Below are positions 36,993 to 46,354 of a DNA stretch of 64,000 nucleotides, one piece after another. The DNA is taken from NCBI GenBank assembly GCA_016197365.1, contig JACPVS010000010.1, forward strand, positions 124,001 to 188,000. Direction: 5' to 3'. Under the pieces are notes generated by a model. The model made no database searches, was not told where the DNA came from, and was given only the letters and a program-made list of their open reading frames with translations. A program made the position numbers and the translations under genes. How positions within the stretch are numbered: the stretch's first letter is position 1; each line of letters begins with the position of its first letter. The stretch comes from Mycolicibacterium cosmeticum. Lineage in GTDB: Bacteria; Actinomycetota; Actinomycetes; Mycobacteriales; Mycobacteriaceae.

Positions 36993-38594
36993 ATGAGTGA
37001 CGAGATGCTGCGCCACCCCATCCACTCCGGACACCTCACCGTCGGCGCCCTCAAGCGCAACAAGAACAAGCCGGTGCTGTTCCTCGGTGACACCACCCTG
37101 ACCGGCGGCCAGCTCGCCGAACGCATCAGCCAGTACATTCAGGCGTTCGAGGCCCTCGGCGCCGGCACCGGAGCGGCCGTCGGGCTGCTCTCCCTGAACC
37201 GCCCCGAGGTGCTGATGATCATCGGCGCCGGGCAGACCCAGGGCTACCGCCGCACGGCACTACACCCTCTAGGTTCGCTGGACGACCACGCCTACGTGCT
37301 GTCCGACGCCGAGGTCAGCACGCTGGTCATCGATCCCACCCCGGCCTTCGTCGAGCGTGCCCTGGGCTTGCTCGCGAAGGTGCCGTCGCTGACGCAGATC
37401 CTGACCATCGGTCCCGTGCCGGCCGAACTCGACGGAAAGGCGACCGACCTGGCCGCCGAGGCCGCGAAGTACCAGCCGCGGCCGCTGGTGGCCGCGAACC
37501 TGGCCCCCGATCACGTCGGTGGGCTGACCTACACCGGCGGCACCACCGGCAAGCCCAAGGGCGTCATCGGCACCGTGCAGTCGATCACCACCATGACGAC
37601 CATCCAGCTCGCCGAGTGGGAATGGCCCGAGCATCCGAAGTTCCTCATGTGCACCCCGCTGTCGCATGCGGGCGCGGCATTCTTCGTGCCGACCATCATC
37701 AAGGGCGGCGAACTGGTGGTGCTGACCAAGTTCGACCCGGCCGAGGTGCTGCGGGTGATCGAGGAGCAGAAGATCACCGCCACCATGCTGGTCCCGTCGA
37801 TGATCTACGCGCTGATGGATCATCCGGATTCGCACACCCGGGACCTGTCCTCGCTGGAGACCGTCTACTACGGCGCCTCGGCGATGAACCCGGTGCGGCT
37901 CAAGGAAGGCATCGACCGGTTCGGCCCGATCTTCGCGCAGTACTACGGCCAGTCCGAGGCCCCGATGGTGATCACCTACCTGGCCAAGGACGACCACGAC
38001 GAGAAGCGGCTCACCTCGTGCGGCAAGCCGACGCTGTTCGCCCGGGTGGCACTGCTGGGCGACGACGGCAACCCCGTCCCGCAGGGCGAGGTCGGCGAGA
38101 TCTGCGTGTCCGGTCCACTGCTGTCCGGCGGGTACTGGAACCTGCCCGAGGCCACCGCCGACACCTTCAAGAACGGCTGGATGCACACCGGCGACCTGGC
38201 CCGTGAGGACGAGGACGGCTACTACTTCATCGTCGACCGCACCAAGGACATGATCGTCACCGGCGGATTCAACGTGTTCCCCCGCGAGGTGGAGGACGTC
38301 ATCGCCGAGCACCCGGCGATCGCCCAGGTCTGCGTCATCGGCACCCCCGACGAGAAGTGGGGCGAGGCGGTGACGGCGGTGGTCGTGCTGCGTCCCGGCG
38401 CCGATTCCTCCGACGATGCGGTCGCGGCGATGACCGCCGAGATCCAGTCCGCGGTCAAGGACCGTAAAGGCTCGGTGCAGTCGCCCAAGCAGATCATCGT
38501 CGTCGACACGGTGCCGGTGACCGCGCTGGGCAAGCCGGACAAGAAGGCGGTGCGCGCCCAGTTCTGGGCAGGCGCAGCACGTTCGGTGGGCTGA
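36993..38594 (+). CDS. fadD8: Fatty-acyl-CoA synthetase FadD8
   Basis: 533 residues, homologue of Rv0551c. Activates a carboxylic acid as its CoA thioester. The AMP-binding loop is TYTGGTTGKPKGV, A5 is YGQSE, A7 is WMHTGDLAREDEDGYY, A8 is RTKDMIVTGGFNVFPREVE, and the catalytic Lys lies in TALGKPDKKAVR. The ATG at 36993 sits 11 bp behind a perfect KstR-type site, so induction by sterols is likely. The sigma factor gene follows after only 23 bp. Confidence 0.9.
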   Translation: MSDEMLRHPIHSGHLTVGALKRNKNKPVLFLGDTTLTGGQLAERISQYIQAFEALGAGTGAAVGLLSLNRPEVLMIIGAGQTQGYRRTALHPLGSLDDHAYVLSDAEVSTLVIDPTPAFVERALGLLAKVPSLTQILTIGPVPAELDGKATDLAAEAAKYQPRPLVAANLAPDHVGGLTYTGGTTGKPKGVIGTVQSITTMTTIQLAEWEWPEHPKFLMCTPLSHAGAAFFVPTIIKGGELVVLTKFDPAEVLRVIEEQKITATMLVPSMIYALMDHPDSHTRDLSSLETVYYGASAMNPVRLKEGIDRFGPIFAQYYGQSEAPMVITYLAKDDHDEKRLTSCGKPTLFARVALLGDDGNPVPQGEVGEICVSGPLLSGGYWNLPEATADTFKNGWMHTGDLAREDEDGYYFIVDRTKDMIVTGGFNVFPREVEDVIAEHPAIAQVCVIGTPDEKWGEAVTAVVVLRPGADSSDDAVAAMTAEIQSAVKDRKGSVQSPKQIIVVDTVPVTALGKPDKKAVRAQFWAGAARSVG

Positions 38595-38617
38595 GCCGCC
38601 CGGGCACAATAGGCGGC

Positions 38618-39853
38618 ATGCAGGAGGACATGCGCCGGACCGTCGACGCGGTCTGGCGCATGGAGGCCGCCCGGATCGTCGCCACCCTGACCCGCTGGGT
38701 CGGCGACCTGGGGGTGGCCGAGGACCTGGCGGCCGACGCCCTCGTCGACGCATTGACGCAGTGGCCGCAGACCGGGGTGCCGCGCAACGCCGGCGCCTGG
38801 CTGACGACGGTCGCCAAGCGCAAGGCCGTCGACCGGTGGCGCCGCCAGGACAACCTGGACGCCAAATACGCGGTGCTGGCGCGCGAACTGACCGATCACG
38901 AAGACCAGCCGTGGGACCCCGACCACATCGACGACGACGTGCTGCGGCTCATCTTCACCGCTGCCCACCCCATGCTGTCCCGCGAAGCCCAGATCACGCT
39001 GACCCTGCGGGTGGTCGGCGGGCTGAGCACCGACGAGATCGCGCAGGCGTTTCTCATCCCCAAAGCGACTGTGGCGGCGCGGATCACCCGCGCCAAGAAG
39101 TCCCTCGCCGGCCTACCCTTCGAGGTGCCCGAGCGCGGCGAGTTCGGGTCGCGACTGTCCGCGGTGCTCGGCGTCATCTACCTGATCTACAACGAGGGCT
39201 ACTCCGCATCCTCCGGCGAGCACTGGATACGTGACGAATTGTGCAGTGAGGCAATACGACTCACCCGCGTACTGGTGGCGCTGGTCCCCGACGAGCCGGA
39301 GCCGCTCGGGTTGCTGGCCCTGATGGAGTTCCAGTCCTCGCGCTTCGCCGCGCGCACCGACACCGACGGGCGCGCCATCCTGCTGGAGGACCAGGACCGT
39401 ACCCGCTGGGACCGGGCGCAGATCCGGCGCGGCGCCCAGGCCCTGCAGCGCGCCGCGACCGCGCGGGGCACGCGCGGCTGGGGCCCGTACGGGTTACAGG
39501 CCGCACTGGCCGAATGCCACGCGGCCGCGCCGACGGCCGCCGCCACCGACTGGCGGCGCATCGTGTCGATCTACGATGCGCTGCTGCAGATCTCACCCTC
39601 GCCGGTGATCGAACTGAACCGGGCCGTCGCGGTGGCGATGGCCGACGGGCCCGCCGCGGGCCTGCGGATCGTCGACGGCATCACCGGCCTGGCCGACTCC
39701 TACCTGTTGCCCAGCGTGCGCGGCGAACTGCTGGCCCGGCTGGGCCGGTCCGCCGAGGCCGCGGCGGCTTTTCGCGCCGCGGCAGCGCTGGCGGGAAACG
39801 ACCGCGAGCGCGACGTGTTGCTGCACAAGGCCACCCGATATTCACGTGACTGA
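38618..39853 (+). CDS. ECF42-type RNA polymerase sigma factor with C-terminal extension
   Basis: 411 residues. Sigma2 (about 10-75, with WRMEAARIVATLTRWVGDLGVAED) and sigma4 (about 110-165, with IPKATVAARITRAKKSL) are followed by a DUF6596 segment (IYLIYNEGYSASSGE) and TPR-like helices to the end, the layout of ECF42. This group has no anti-sigma factor; the C-terminal extension is needed for activity. Its DGPF partner lies at 36324, separated by fadD8. The start at 38618 is chosen because ATG at 38630 is only 2 nt from AGGAGG. Confidence 0.88.
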   Translation: MQEDMRRTVDAVWRMEAARIVATLTRWVGDLGVAEDLAADALVDALTQWPQTGVPRNAGAWLTTVAKRKAVDRWRRQDNLDAKYAVLARELTDHEDQPWDPDHIDDDVLRLIFTAAHPMLSREAQITLTLRVVGGLSTDEIAQAFLIPKATVAARITRAKKSLAGLPFEVPERGEFGSRLSAVLGVIYLIYNEGYSASSGEHWIRDELCSEAIRLTRVLVALVPDEPEPLGLLALMEFQSSRFAARTDTDGRAILLEDQDRTRWDRAQIRRGAQALQRAATARGTRGWGPYGLQAALAECHAAAPTAAATDWRRIVSIYDALLQISPSPVIELNRAVAVAMADGPAAGLRIVDGITGLADSYLLPSVRGELLARLGRSAEAAAAFRAAAALAGNDRERDVLLHKATRYSRD

Positions 39854-39882
39854 CGCCTGCGCCATGCGGTACGCATGACCAT

Positions 39883-41121
39883 ATGGCTGAACTGATCCTG
39901 CAATCCGTCGGGGACGACGCCGACTTCCACGATTTCATGTCGGCGATGGCGTCGGGATTCCTGGAGGACCTGCAGGAGGACGAATACGCGCTCGGCCGCG
40001 CGTTCACCGAACTTGATCGCATGTTCGGGTTCCGCGACGGGGCCCGCTGGGCCGCCACCGCCGGCGACTACCGCAAGAATGTTGCGCTGCCTGGCGGCGC
40101 GCTGATCCCCGTCGCGGCTGTCACCGGCGTGACGGTGTCGCCGAGCCACCGGCGTAAGGGCCTGCTGACGGCGATGATGCGCCACCAGCTCGACGAGATC
40201 CGGTCCCGCGGCACCGAGACGGTGGCCATGCTGTTCGCCTCGGAGACCATGATCTACGGCCGGTTCGGGTATGGGTTGTCCAGCTTCAACGCTGTCCTGT
40301 CCGGGCAGGTACGCGACCTCGGGTTCCGCCCGGAGGTCGACCTCGGCGCCGGCACCGTGTCCGAGACCGACGCCGAGACCCTGCTGCGGGATGCACCGGC
40401 GATCTATGACCAGGTGCTGCGCACCCTGCCGGGCCGGATGGACCGGACCCGCCCCTGGTGGGATTACCAGATCCACGACAGCGAGGAGCGCCGCAAGGGT
40501 TCCGGACCCATCCGGTTCGCACTGCATCACGAACCCGACGGCACGCCCAGTGCGTTCGCGATCTACCGCCCGAAAAAGGAGTGGGCGGCCGCCGGACCCA
40601 ACGGTGAACTACACATCCAGGAGGTGCGGGCCACCAATCCCCGTGCCTACGCGCGCATGTGGCGGTACCTGCTCGACATCGACCTGATCAGGACCATGCA
40701 GTACGACGGTGCCGCGGTGGACGAGCGGCTGCGCTACCTCGTCGCCGACCAGCGCGCGCTGCAATGCACCGTGAACGACGGCATCTTCACCCGGCTGGTC
40801 GACGTGGCCCGCGCCCTCACCATGCGGCGGTACGCCGCGGACATCGACATCGTGCTGGAGGTCACCGACGATTTCTGCCCGTGGAACACCGGGCGGTTCC
40901 GGCTGCGCGGCGGCCTCGACGGTGCCGACTGCGAATGCACGTCGGCGGCAGCCGATATCGCCATCTCGGCGCGCGATCTGGGCGCCATCTACCTGGGCGG
41001 GGTGAGCCTGCAGTCGCTGACCGGCGCCGGGCTGGTCGGTGAAGTGACCGACGGATCGGCGCGCCGGGCCGCGACCGCCTTCGGCTGGCCGGTGGCTCCG
41101 AACATGCCCGACCACTTCTGA
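39883..41121 (+). CDS. Eis-family GNAT N-acetyltransferase
   Basis: 412 residues, the size of mycobacterial Eis (enhanced intracellular survival) enzymes, which acetylate amines and can inactivate aminoglycosides. The acetyl-CoA site is VTVSPSHRRKGLLTAMM near residues 85-101. The middle GNAT-like region and the C-terminal SCP2-like region follow, and the chain ends in Phe (PDHF), the free carboxylate used as general base in Eis. It starts 29 bp after the sigma factor stop and probably shares its transcript. Confidence 0.87.
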   Translation: MAELILQSVGDDADFHDFMSAMASGFLEDLQEDEYALGRAFTELDRMFGFRDGARWAATAGDYRKNVALPGGALIPVAAVTGVTVSPSHRRKGLLTAMMRHQLDEIRSRGTETVAMLFASETMIYGRFGYGLSSFNAVLSGQVRDLGFRPEVDLGAGTVSETDAETLLRDAPAIYDQVLRTLPGRMDRTRPWWDYQIHDSEERRKGSGPIRFALHHEPDGTPSAFAIYRPKKEWAAAGPNGELHIQEVRATNPRAYARMWRYLLDIDLIRTMQYDGAAVDERLRYLVADQRALQCTVNDGIFTRLVDVARALTMRRYAADIDIVLEVTDDFCPWNTGRFRLRGGLDGADCECTSAAADIAISARDLGAIYLGGVSLQSLTGAGLVGEVTDGSARRAATAFGWPVAPNMPDHF

Positions 41122-41135
41122 CGCAAGATGTAACC

Positions 41136-41816
41136 GTGACTCATCTACGCGCTGTTCTCTTCGACTACTCCGGCACGCTGTTCCGCCTCCAGGAGGACGA
41201 CAGCTGGTTCGCCGGCATCACCGTCGACGAGAAAGCGGTCGAGGGCCACGTGCAGGCCGAGTTGATGCGGCGGGTCACCGCACCCACCGGCAGTGCGGTG
41301 CCGATGTCGCAAGAGCAGCAGCACAACTGGGCCAACCGTGACCTGGAACCGCACCTGCACCGCGAGGCCTATCTGCACGTGCTGCGCGAGTCGGGGCTCA
41401 CCGGCGATGACGCCGCGGCCCTGTATCCGAAGCTCGTCGATCCCGCGTCCTGGACGCCGTACCCGGACACCACAGCCGCGCTGAACGGGCTGCGCGCCGC
41501 GGGTCTCAAGACGGCGGTGGTGTCCAATATCGCGTTCGACCTGCGGCCGGCGTTCGCGGCCGCGGGCACCGCTGCCGACGAGTACGTGCTGAGCTTCGAG
41601 GTGGGCGCCATCAAACCGGACCCCGCGATCTTCCAGATCGCACTGACGCGCCTGGGCGTCGATCCGGCCGACGCGCTGATGGTCGGTGACAGCGAGGAGG
41701 CCGACGGCGGCGCGCGCGCACTGGGCTGCGCCTTCGCCCTGGTCGATCCGCTGCCCACCGGTCAGCGCCCGGACGGGCTCATCAAGGCGCTGCGGGAACA
41801 CGATCTGGTCGTCTAA
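41136..41816 (+). CDS. HAD-family hydrolase
   Basis: 226 residues from GTG at 41136. HAD motifs are in order: motif I LFDYSGTLF (nucleophile Asp with the second Asp replaced by Ser), motif II VVSNIAFD, motif III Lys in GAIKPDPAIF, and motif IV VGDSEEAD. The Ser two residues after the nucleophile is unusual, because phosphatases have Asp there, so it may be a dehalogenase-like or divergent enzyme. It is 14 bp from the Eis-like gene and overlaps the convergent amidohydrolase gene by 4 bp. Confidence 0.82.
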   Translation: MTHLRAVLFDYSGTLFRLQEDDSWFAGITVDEKAVEGHVQAELMRRVTAPTGSAVPMSQEQQHNWANRDLEPHLHREAYLHVLRESGLTGDDAAALYPKLVDPASWTPYPDTTAALNGLRAAGLKTAVVSNIAFDLRPAFAAAGTAADEYVLSFEVGAIKPDPAIFQIALTRLGVDPADALMVGDSEEADGGARALGCAFALVDPLPTGQRPDGLIKALREHDLVV

Positions 41817-43015
41817 ACCGCCATCCAGGTGTGCGTCTCGCTGCGGGACACCACGACGCCGTTGTGGATCACGATCCGGTCGGCCGGCGCGTTGGCGATC
41901 ACATCGGGCACTCCGGTGCCCCGTACCGCGAGCAGATCGGCGCGGGCACCGACGCGGGGACCGGCGGCCGGCAGCCCGAGTACCGCACGCGCCTCATCGG
42001 TCACCATCGTCAGCGCGGTGGCGGGGTGCACGTGGCCGGCTATCACGGTGAGCATCGCGGTTTCCAGGGCGTCGCTGCGCCCCAGCGGATTGAACGGGTC
42101 GCGCACGTTGTCGGCGCCCGCTGCCACGTTCACCCCCGCCGCCCGCAGCGGCTCGATCGCGGTGATGCCGCGCGGCGCAGCCACTTCGCCGCGGCCCTGA
42201 AGGTAGAGGTTGGTGATCGGGTTGGTGACGACACCGAGTCCCGCCGACGCGATCCGGGGTACCAACCTGTCGAGCTCACCGGCGGGCATCGTGCCCAGCC
42301 GCGTGCAATGACTCGCGGTACGGATCCGCCCGACCGGCCACGTCCGCGCCCGCTCCGCGTACTCGGCGATCGTGTGGTGATCGCCGAACAGGAATTCGTC
42401 GGTGTGCAGATCCGTCCCGACACCGCGCTCCTCGGCGGCACTCAGCAGCCGGTCCAGCTCCGTGAGGGGTTCGGGCGCGCTGTGCGGTGAGCCCCCGACC
42501 AGGTCCGCACCCGCGTCCAACGCCGCGTGCAGGAGCTCCACATCCGAGTACGCCTTGATCAGTGCCACGATCTCGATGTCCATCACATCGCGCAGCTCAC
42601 GACGCACCGCGTCGACCGCCCGGATTCCGCGCAGTGGATCGTCTCCGGTCAGGATGTCGACATGGGTGCGCACGGCCGTCGTGCCGTTGCGCAACAGTGC
42701 CAGCGCCGCTGCCCGCGCCCGCGTCCGGAACGACTCCTCGTCGAACAGCAGCGAACCTCGTTTCCACGTGGCGATCGCGTCATGCAGGTCCCCGAGTTCA
42801 GGCTGCAACGCGTCCCACGACAGCGCCTTGTCCAGGTGAGCGTGCGGTTCGGCCGGCGCGGTGATCAACAGATAGCCACGAAGGTCGACGTGTGTGCCGG
42901 GGGCGCCGGAGTCGGCCGTGCTTGCTCCGGCTGCGGAAACGGCGGTGACGACGTCGTGTTCGATCCTGACATCCACCACGGAGCCGTCGGCCAGGGTGGC
43001 CTCAGTCAGCAGCAC
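41813..43015 (-). CDS. Cytosine-deaminase-like amidohydrolase
   Basis: 400 residues. The metal motif is APAEPHAHLDKALSWD (HxH followed by LDK, as in CodA-type cytosine deaminases and N-acyl/triazine hydrolases). Other sites are RTHVDI, DLHTDE (His/Glu), a His in TASHCTRLG and a metal Asp in AAGADNVRDPF. The substrate is probably a small cyclic amide or amine. It ends a five-gene unit (ATPase, permease, oxygenase, GntR, this gene) and begins 3 bp after the GntR stop. Confidence 0.85.
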   Translation of the reverse strand: MLLTEATLADGSVVDVRIEHDVVTAVSAAGASTADSGAPGTHVDLRGYLLITAPAEPHAHLDKALSWDALQPELGDLHDAIATWKRGSLLFDEESFRTRARAAALALLRNGTTAVRTHVDILTGDDPLRGIRAVDAVRRELRDVMDIEIVALIKAYSDVELLHAALDAGADLVGGSPHSAPEPLTELDRLLSAAEERGVGTDLHTDEFLFGDHHTIAEYAERARTWPVGRIRTASHCTRLGTMPAGELDRLVPRIASAGLGVVTNPITNLYLQGRGEVAAPRGITAIEPLRAAGVNVAAGADNVRDPFNPLGRSDALETAMLTVIAGHVHPATALTMVTDEARAVLGLPAAGPRVGARADLLAVRGTGVPDVIANAPADRIVIHNGVVVSRSETHTWMAV

Positions 43016-43018
43016 GTC

Positions 43019-43663
43019 TCACACCCGCCGTGTCCGGACGTACAGACCGGCGACGTGGGCGCAGGCGGCCGAGCGGGCACCGTCGGCGTCCCCCGCCTCG
43101 ATGGCGGCGACGATCCGGTCGTGCTCGCCGACGGCCAGTCGGCGATTGAGCCCGGTGGTCCACATGTCGGACCGATACAGGTGCGACTGACCGTCGAGGC
43201 GAGCCAGCGCATCACACAGCGGACGGTTGCCGGAGGTGTCCCTGATGAGGGTGTGGAACTGCAAGTCCAGCCGGGCGTCGCGGTGCCGGTCCGGAGCATC
43301 GTCCAGCAACTCGCGCTGTACCTGCACCATCTTGCGGAGTTGTTCGACGGTGGCATGCGTGGCGATCAGCGTCGCGTTGTGCGCGGCCAGCCCGTCGAGC
43401 ACCTCTCGGACTTCGAAGACCGCCCTGACGGCGTCGTCATCCAGCAGTGTCACGCGGGCCCCGGCGTTGCGGGTATGCGTCGCCAGTCCCTCGTAGATGA
43501 GCTGCTGCACCGCTTCCCGCACCGGGGTGCGGGACACGTTGAGTCGCGCCGCGAGCGCAGGTACGGACAGCGGGCTGCCCGGCGCCAGCTCACCGCTGAA
43601 GATCAGCTCCTGCAACGAATCGTGTACGGATTCGGTGAGCAGCGTGCCGTCCGACACCGTCAC
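43019..43663 (-). CDS. GntR-family (FCD) transcriptional regulator
   Basis: 214 residues. N-terminal winged helix (about 10-75): LQELIFSGELAPGSPLSVPALAARLNVSRTPVREAVQQL. The C-terminal FCD domain has metal-binding Asp/His positions in DARLDLQFHTLIRDTSGN and AIEAGDADGA. It overlaps the upstream oxygenase gene by 4 bp and likely represses the surrounding importer/oxygenase genes; three similar sites at 46355-46542 are its candidate operators. Confidence 0.88.
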   Translation of the reverse strand: MTVSDGTLLTESVHDSLQELIFSGELAPGSPLSVPALAARLNVSRTPVREAVQQLIYEGLATHTRNAGARVTLLDDDAVRAVFEVREVLDGLAAHNATLIATHATVEQLRKMVQVQRELLDDAPDRHRDARLDLQFHTLIRDTSGNRPLCDALARLDGQSHLYRSDMWTTGLNRRLAVGEHDRIVAAIEAGDADGARSAACAHVAGLYVRTRRV

Positions 43664-44700
43664 AGGCTGGCCTCCTTCACCCGCGCCGCCTCGCGCAGGT
43701 CCGTCTTCGGCGCGACCCCGGTGCGCAGTCCCGCCACCTTCATCGCGATGTTCTCGGCAACGGTAATCGGCGGGTAGCCGCTCTCGCCGTCGGCGAGCGT
43801 GCCCGGCAGTGCTTCGAGCACCGCGTCGTGGTTGCCGTCGAAGAAGAACGCCGCGGACCGTCGCCGCCGGATCCGGCCGTCGATCACCGGAGGGTCCACG
43901 CGGTGCACGGTGGACATCCAGCGATCGTTGGTCCAGCGTGCCATCGCGTCACCGAGGTTGATCAGCAATGCCCCGTCCGCCGGTTGGACGTCATGCCAGG
44001 CGCCGTCACGGTCGAGGACCTGCAGGCCCGGTACCTGATCGGCCCACAGGACTGTGAGGATGCCGAAGTCTGTGTGTGCGCCCATCCCCTGCAGGTTGCC
44101 GGCTATCTCCGAATCTCCCTGTGGGAGAGCGAAGTTGTTCATCTTGAGCACTTCGATGGAATGGTCGATCATCGCGTCGAAGTGGTTCGCGGGCAGCCCG
44201 AGCGCATCGGTGACCGCCACCATCAGGGTGCGGGCCAGTGTCTGCGCGCGGGCGAAGTACGCCTCGACTCGGGGACGGAAGGCCGGAGCTGCATCGGGCC
44301 AGTTGTTCGGGGCGTACCCGGTGTCCGGCAGTTCCACACCCGGGAATGACGCAGCTTCGGTGCCGACGGTGTAGGCCTCGTAGTAGTCGTTCATCTGGTT
44401 GGTGGTCACACCCAGGCTCATGCTCAACGATTCGCTCTTCGGCGGCGAATACCCCCTGTTGGCAGACGGGTCGCGCCGGTATGGCATTTTGGCCGGCAAC
44501 GGCAGACCGAAGAAATCGTCGAGCGCGTCGCCGAGGTCGGCGATCACGGCGGTTTCGATACCGTGTCCGACGATCTGGATGAAACCGACCTCCTGGCAGG
44601 CCGTGTCGAGATCTGCTGCCACTCGGGCGCATTCCGGATCGGTGGCCGCGGTGCCGCCTGCCACATATCGGCTCACGTCGAGAACGGGTACATCGAACAT
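43660..44700 (-). CDS. IPNS-like Fe(II)/2-oxoglutarate oxygenase A
   Basis: 346 residues of the isopenicillin N synthase-like oxygenase family. The iron facial triad is HTD (in MGAHTDFGILTVL) and the distal His of STVHRVDPP; RRRSAAFFFDGNHD holds the RxS 2-oxoglutarate clamp. The N-terminal DIOX_N region contains CQEVGFIQIVGHGI. The ATG at 44700 follows GAAGGAGAG; an in-frame start at 44721 is not needed. It is 17 bp downstream of the permease gene. A role in hydroxylating an imported compound is inferred. Confidence 0.88.
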   Translation of the reverse strand: MFDVPVLDVSRYVAGGTAATDPECARVAADLDTACQEVGFIQIVGHGIETAVIADLGDALDDFFGLPLPAKMPYRRDPSANRGYSPPKSESLSMSLGVTTNQMNDYYEAYTVGTEAASFPGVELPDTGYAPNNWPDAAPAFRPRVEAYFARAQTLARTLMVAVTDALGLPANHFDAMIDHSIEVLKMNNFALPQGDSEIAGNLQGMGAHTDFGILTVLWADQVPGLQVLDRDGAWHDVQPADGALLINLGDAMARWTNDRWMSTVHRVDPPVIDGRIRRRRSAAFFFDGNHDAVLEALPGTLADGESGYPPITVAENIAMKVAGLRTGVAPKTDLREAARVKEASL

Positions 44701-44717
44701 CTTCTCTCCTTCGGGTT

Positions 44718-45578
44718 TCACAGGTGGCGCCCGGATTCGTGCCAGCGGCCCACGACCAGCCGGGTCAGCAGGCCCATCGCGCCGAAAACCAGCACCCCGA
44801 ACAGGGAGGCGAGCACGATCGCCGCGATCAGGTCATCGGACTGCAACCGGCCGCGGTACACGTCGAGCAGGGTGCCGATCCCGGGTCGCCCCTTGGCGAA
44901 GAACATGTCACCGATGATCGCGCCCACCACGACGAGCCCCGCGGCGGTCCGCACGCCGGTCAGAATCGCGGGGAGCGCCGCGGGCAGCTCGAGCTTGCGC
45001 AACCGATCCCAACGCGTCGCCCCGGAAACGGTGAACAGTTCATGCATGCCACGGTCCACCGACCGGATCCCGAAATGGGTGTTGGTGATGATCGGAAACA
45101 CCGCGATGAGCACGCACACCAGAGTGCGGGCTGCCATCCCGTAGCCGAGCCACAGACCTATCAGCGGAACGATCGCGAGAATCGGAATTACCTGTACGAC
45201 AACGGCATACGGGTAGATCACCTTTTCCAGCCAGCGCGCTTGGCACATCAGCACCCCCGTGCCGATACCGACGACGACGGCAACCAGGAAGCCCGCCAGC
45301 GTCACCTGCGCGGTGACCGACAACGCGGCCACCATCGGTTCCAGATGCGTCCAGTTCAGCAACGAGTTGCGTAGCACGTCGACCGGTGGTGGCAGCATGA
45401 ACCGCCGCTGGGGGTCCAGTACCAGGTAACTGACCCCCGACCACGCCAGCAGTCCCACCGCCAGAGACAACAGCGGATATCCCACGGCCGCTCCGAATCT
45501 CCTGCCGCGCTTGTGGTCTCCCGCCACAGGCGGTGTCGCGGTCGCAGCGACCTGCCTACGAATTGCGATGACAGTCAT
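44718..45578 (-). CDS. ABC importer permease (SsuC/TauC/ThiX type)
   Basis: 286 residues with about six TM segments. The EAA-loop contact with the ATPase is SGATRWDRLRKLELPAALPAILTGVR near residues 190-215. This permease group serves taurine, alkanesulfonate, nitrate and pyrimidine-precursor importers that use NMT1/THI5-like binding proteins. Its ATG overlaps the ATPase stop (ATGA). The binding protein is encoded divergently at 46605. Confidence 0.88.
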   Translation of the reverse strand: MTVIAIRRQVAATATPPVAGDHKRGRRFGAAVGYPLLSLAVGLLAWSGVSYLVLDPQRRFMLPPPVDVLRNSLLNWTHLEPMVAALSVTAQVTLAGFLVAVVVGIGTGVLMCQARWLEKVIYPYAVVVQVIPILAIVPLIGLWLGYGMAARTLVCVLIAVFPIITNTHFGIRSVDRGMHELFTVSGATRWDRLRKLELPAALPAILTGVRTAAGLVVVGAIIGDMFFAKGRPGIGTLLDVYRGRLQSDDLIAAIVLASLFGVLVFGAMGLLTRLVVGRWHESGRHL

Positions 45579-46324
45579 GCGGACCTCCCGTACAGCAGCG
45601 CCGAGACCTCGGCCACGTAGTCGGTGAATCGGGCATCGAAACGCAGCTCAGCCGGCCGCGGCGAGGGGAAGTCGATCTCGACGATGCCGGCGATCCGGCC
45701 GGGCCGCGGCGTCATGACCACCACCCGATCGGCCAGATAAACGGCCTCCGACACCGAGTGCGTCACGAACAACGCCGTGAAGCCGCGCTGGGTGTACAGC
45801 CGCTGCAACTCCACCTGCATCTCCAGTCTTGTCATCTCGTCCAGAGCACCGAACGGTTCGTCGAGCAGCAGCACCTCGGGCGCCAACGTGAGAGCCCGGG
45901 CCATCGACGCCCGCATCCTCATGCCACCGGACAACGTCTTGGGCAACTGATCGGCGAACCCATCGAGGCCGACTGCCGAAATGGTCTCCGCAGCAAGTTT
46001 TTTCATACGCACTCGGTCGGTATTTGCGAGCTCGGCGCAGAGTTCGACATTGGCCCGCACGCTACGCCAGGGCAGCAGGGTGGGTTCTTGGAAGATGAAC
46101 CCGACCGACGCGCTGCCTAGGCGCACGACGCCCGAACTCGGCTGCTCCAAGCCCGCCGCCATCCGCAACAGCGTCGATTTTCCGCAGCCGGACGGTCCGA
46201 CGATCGCGATGAACTCACCGCGCCCGATTCGGAGGTCGGCGTGTTCGATCGCCACTGTGCCGGTGTCGAAACGCTTTGCGATGTCAGCGAATACGATCTG
46301 CGATCGATCATCGGCCGGTTCCAC
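45575..46324 (-). CDS. ABC importer ATPase
   Basis: 249 residues. Walker A is GPSGCGKST, the Q loop is FIFQEPTLLPW, the signature is LSGGMRMRASMARAL, Walker B is VLLLDEPFGALDE, and the switch His is in FVTHSVSEA. It energises the permease encoded immediately downstream with a 4-bp overlap. GTG at 46324 is the first codon of a five-gene unit and faces the divergent regulatory gap. Confidence 0.9.
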   Translation of the reverse strand: MEPADDRSQIVFADIAKRFDTGTVAIEHADLRIGRGEFIAIVGPSGCGKSTLLRMAAGLEQPSSGVVRLGSASVGFIFQEPTLLPWRSVRANVELCAELANTDRVRMKKLAAETISAVGLDGFADQLPKTLSGGMRMRASMARALTLAPEVLLLDEPFGALDEMTRLEMQVELQRLYTQRGFTALFVTHSVSEAVYLADRVVVMTPRPGRIAGIVEIDFPSPRPAELRFDARFTDYVAEVSALLYGRSA

Positions 46325-46354
46325 ATGAACTCCTGACGGCTCGTTTGGGCGAGC

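Noticed and set aside
43660..44700. Naming oxygenase A a beta-lactam biosynthetic isopenicillin N synthase
   Set aside because: The fold and iron ligands are those of the wide IPNS-like family, but no peptide synthetase or other beta-lactam gene is nearby.
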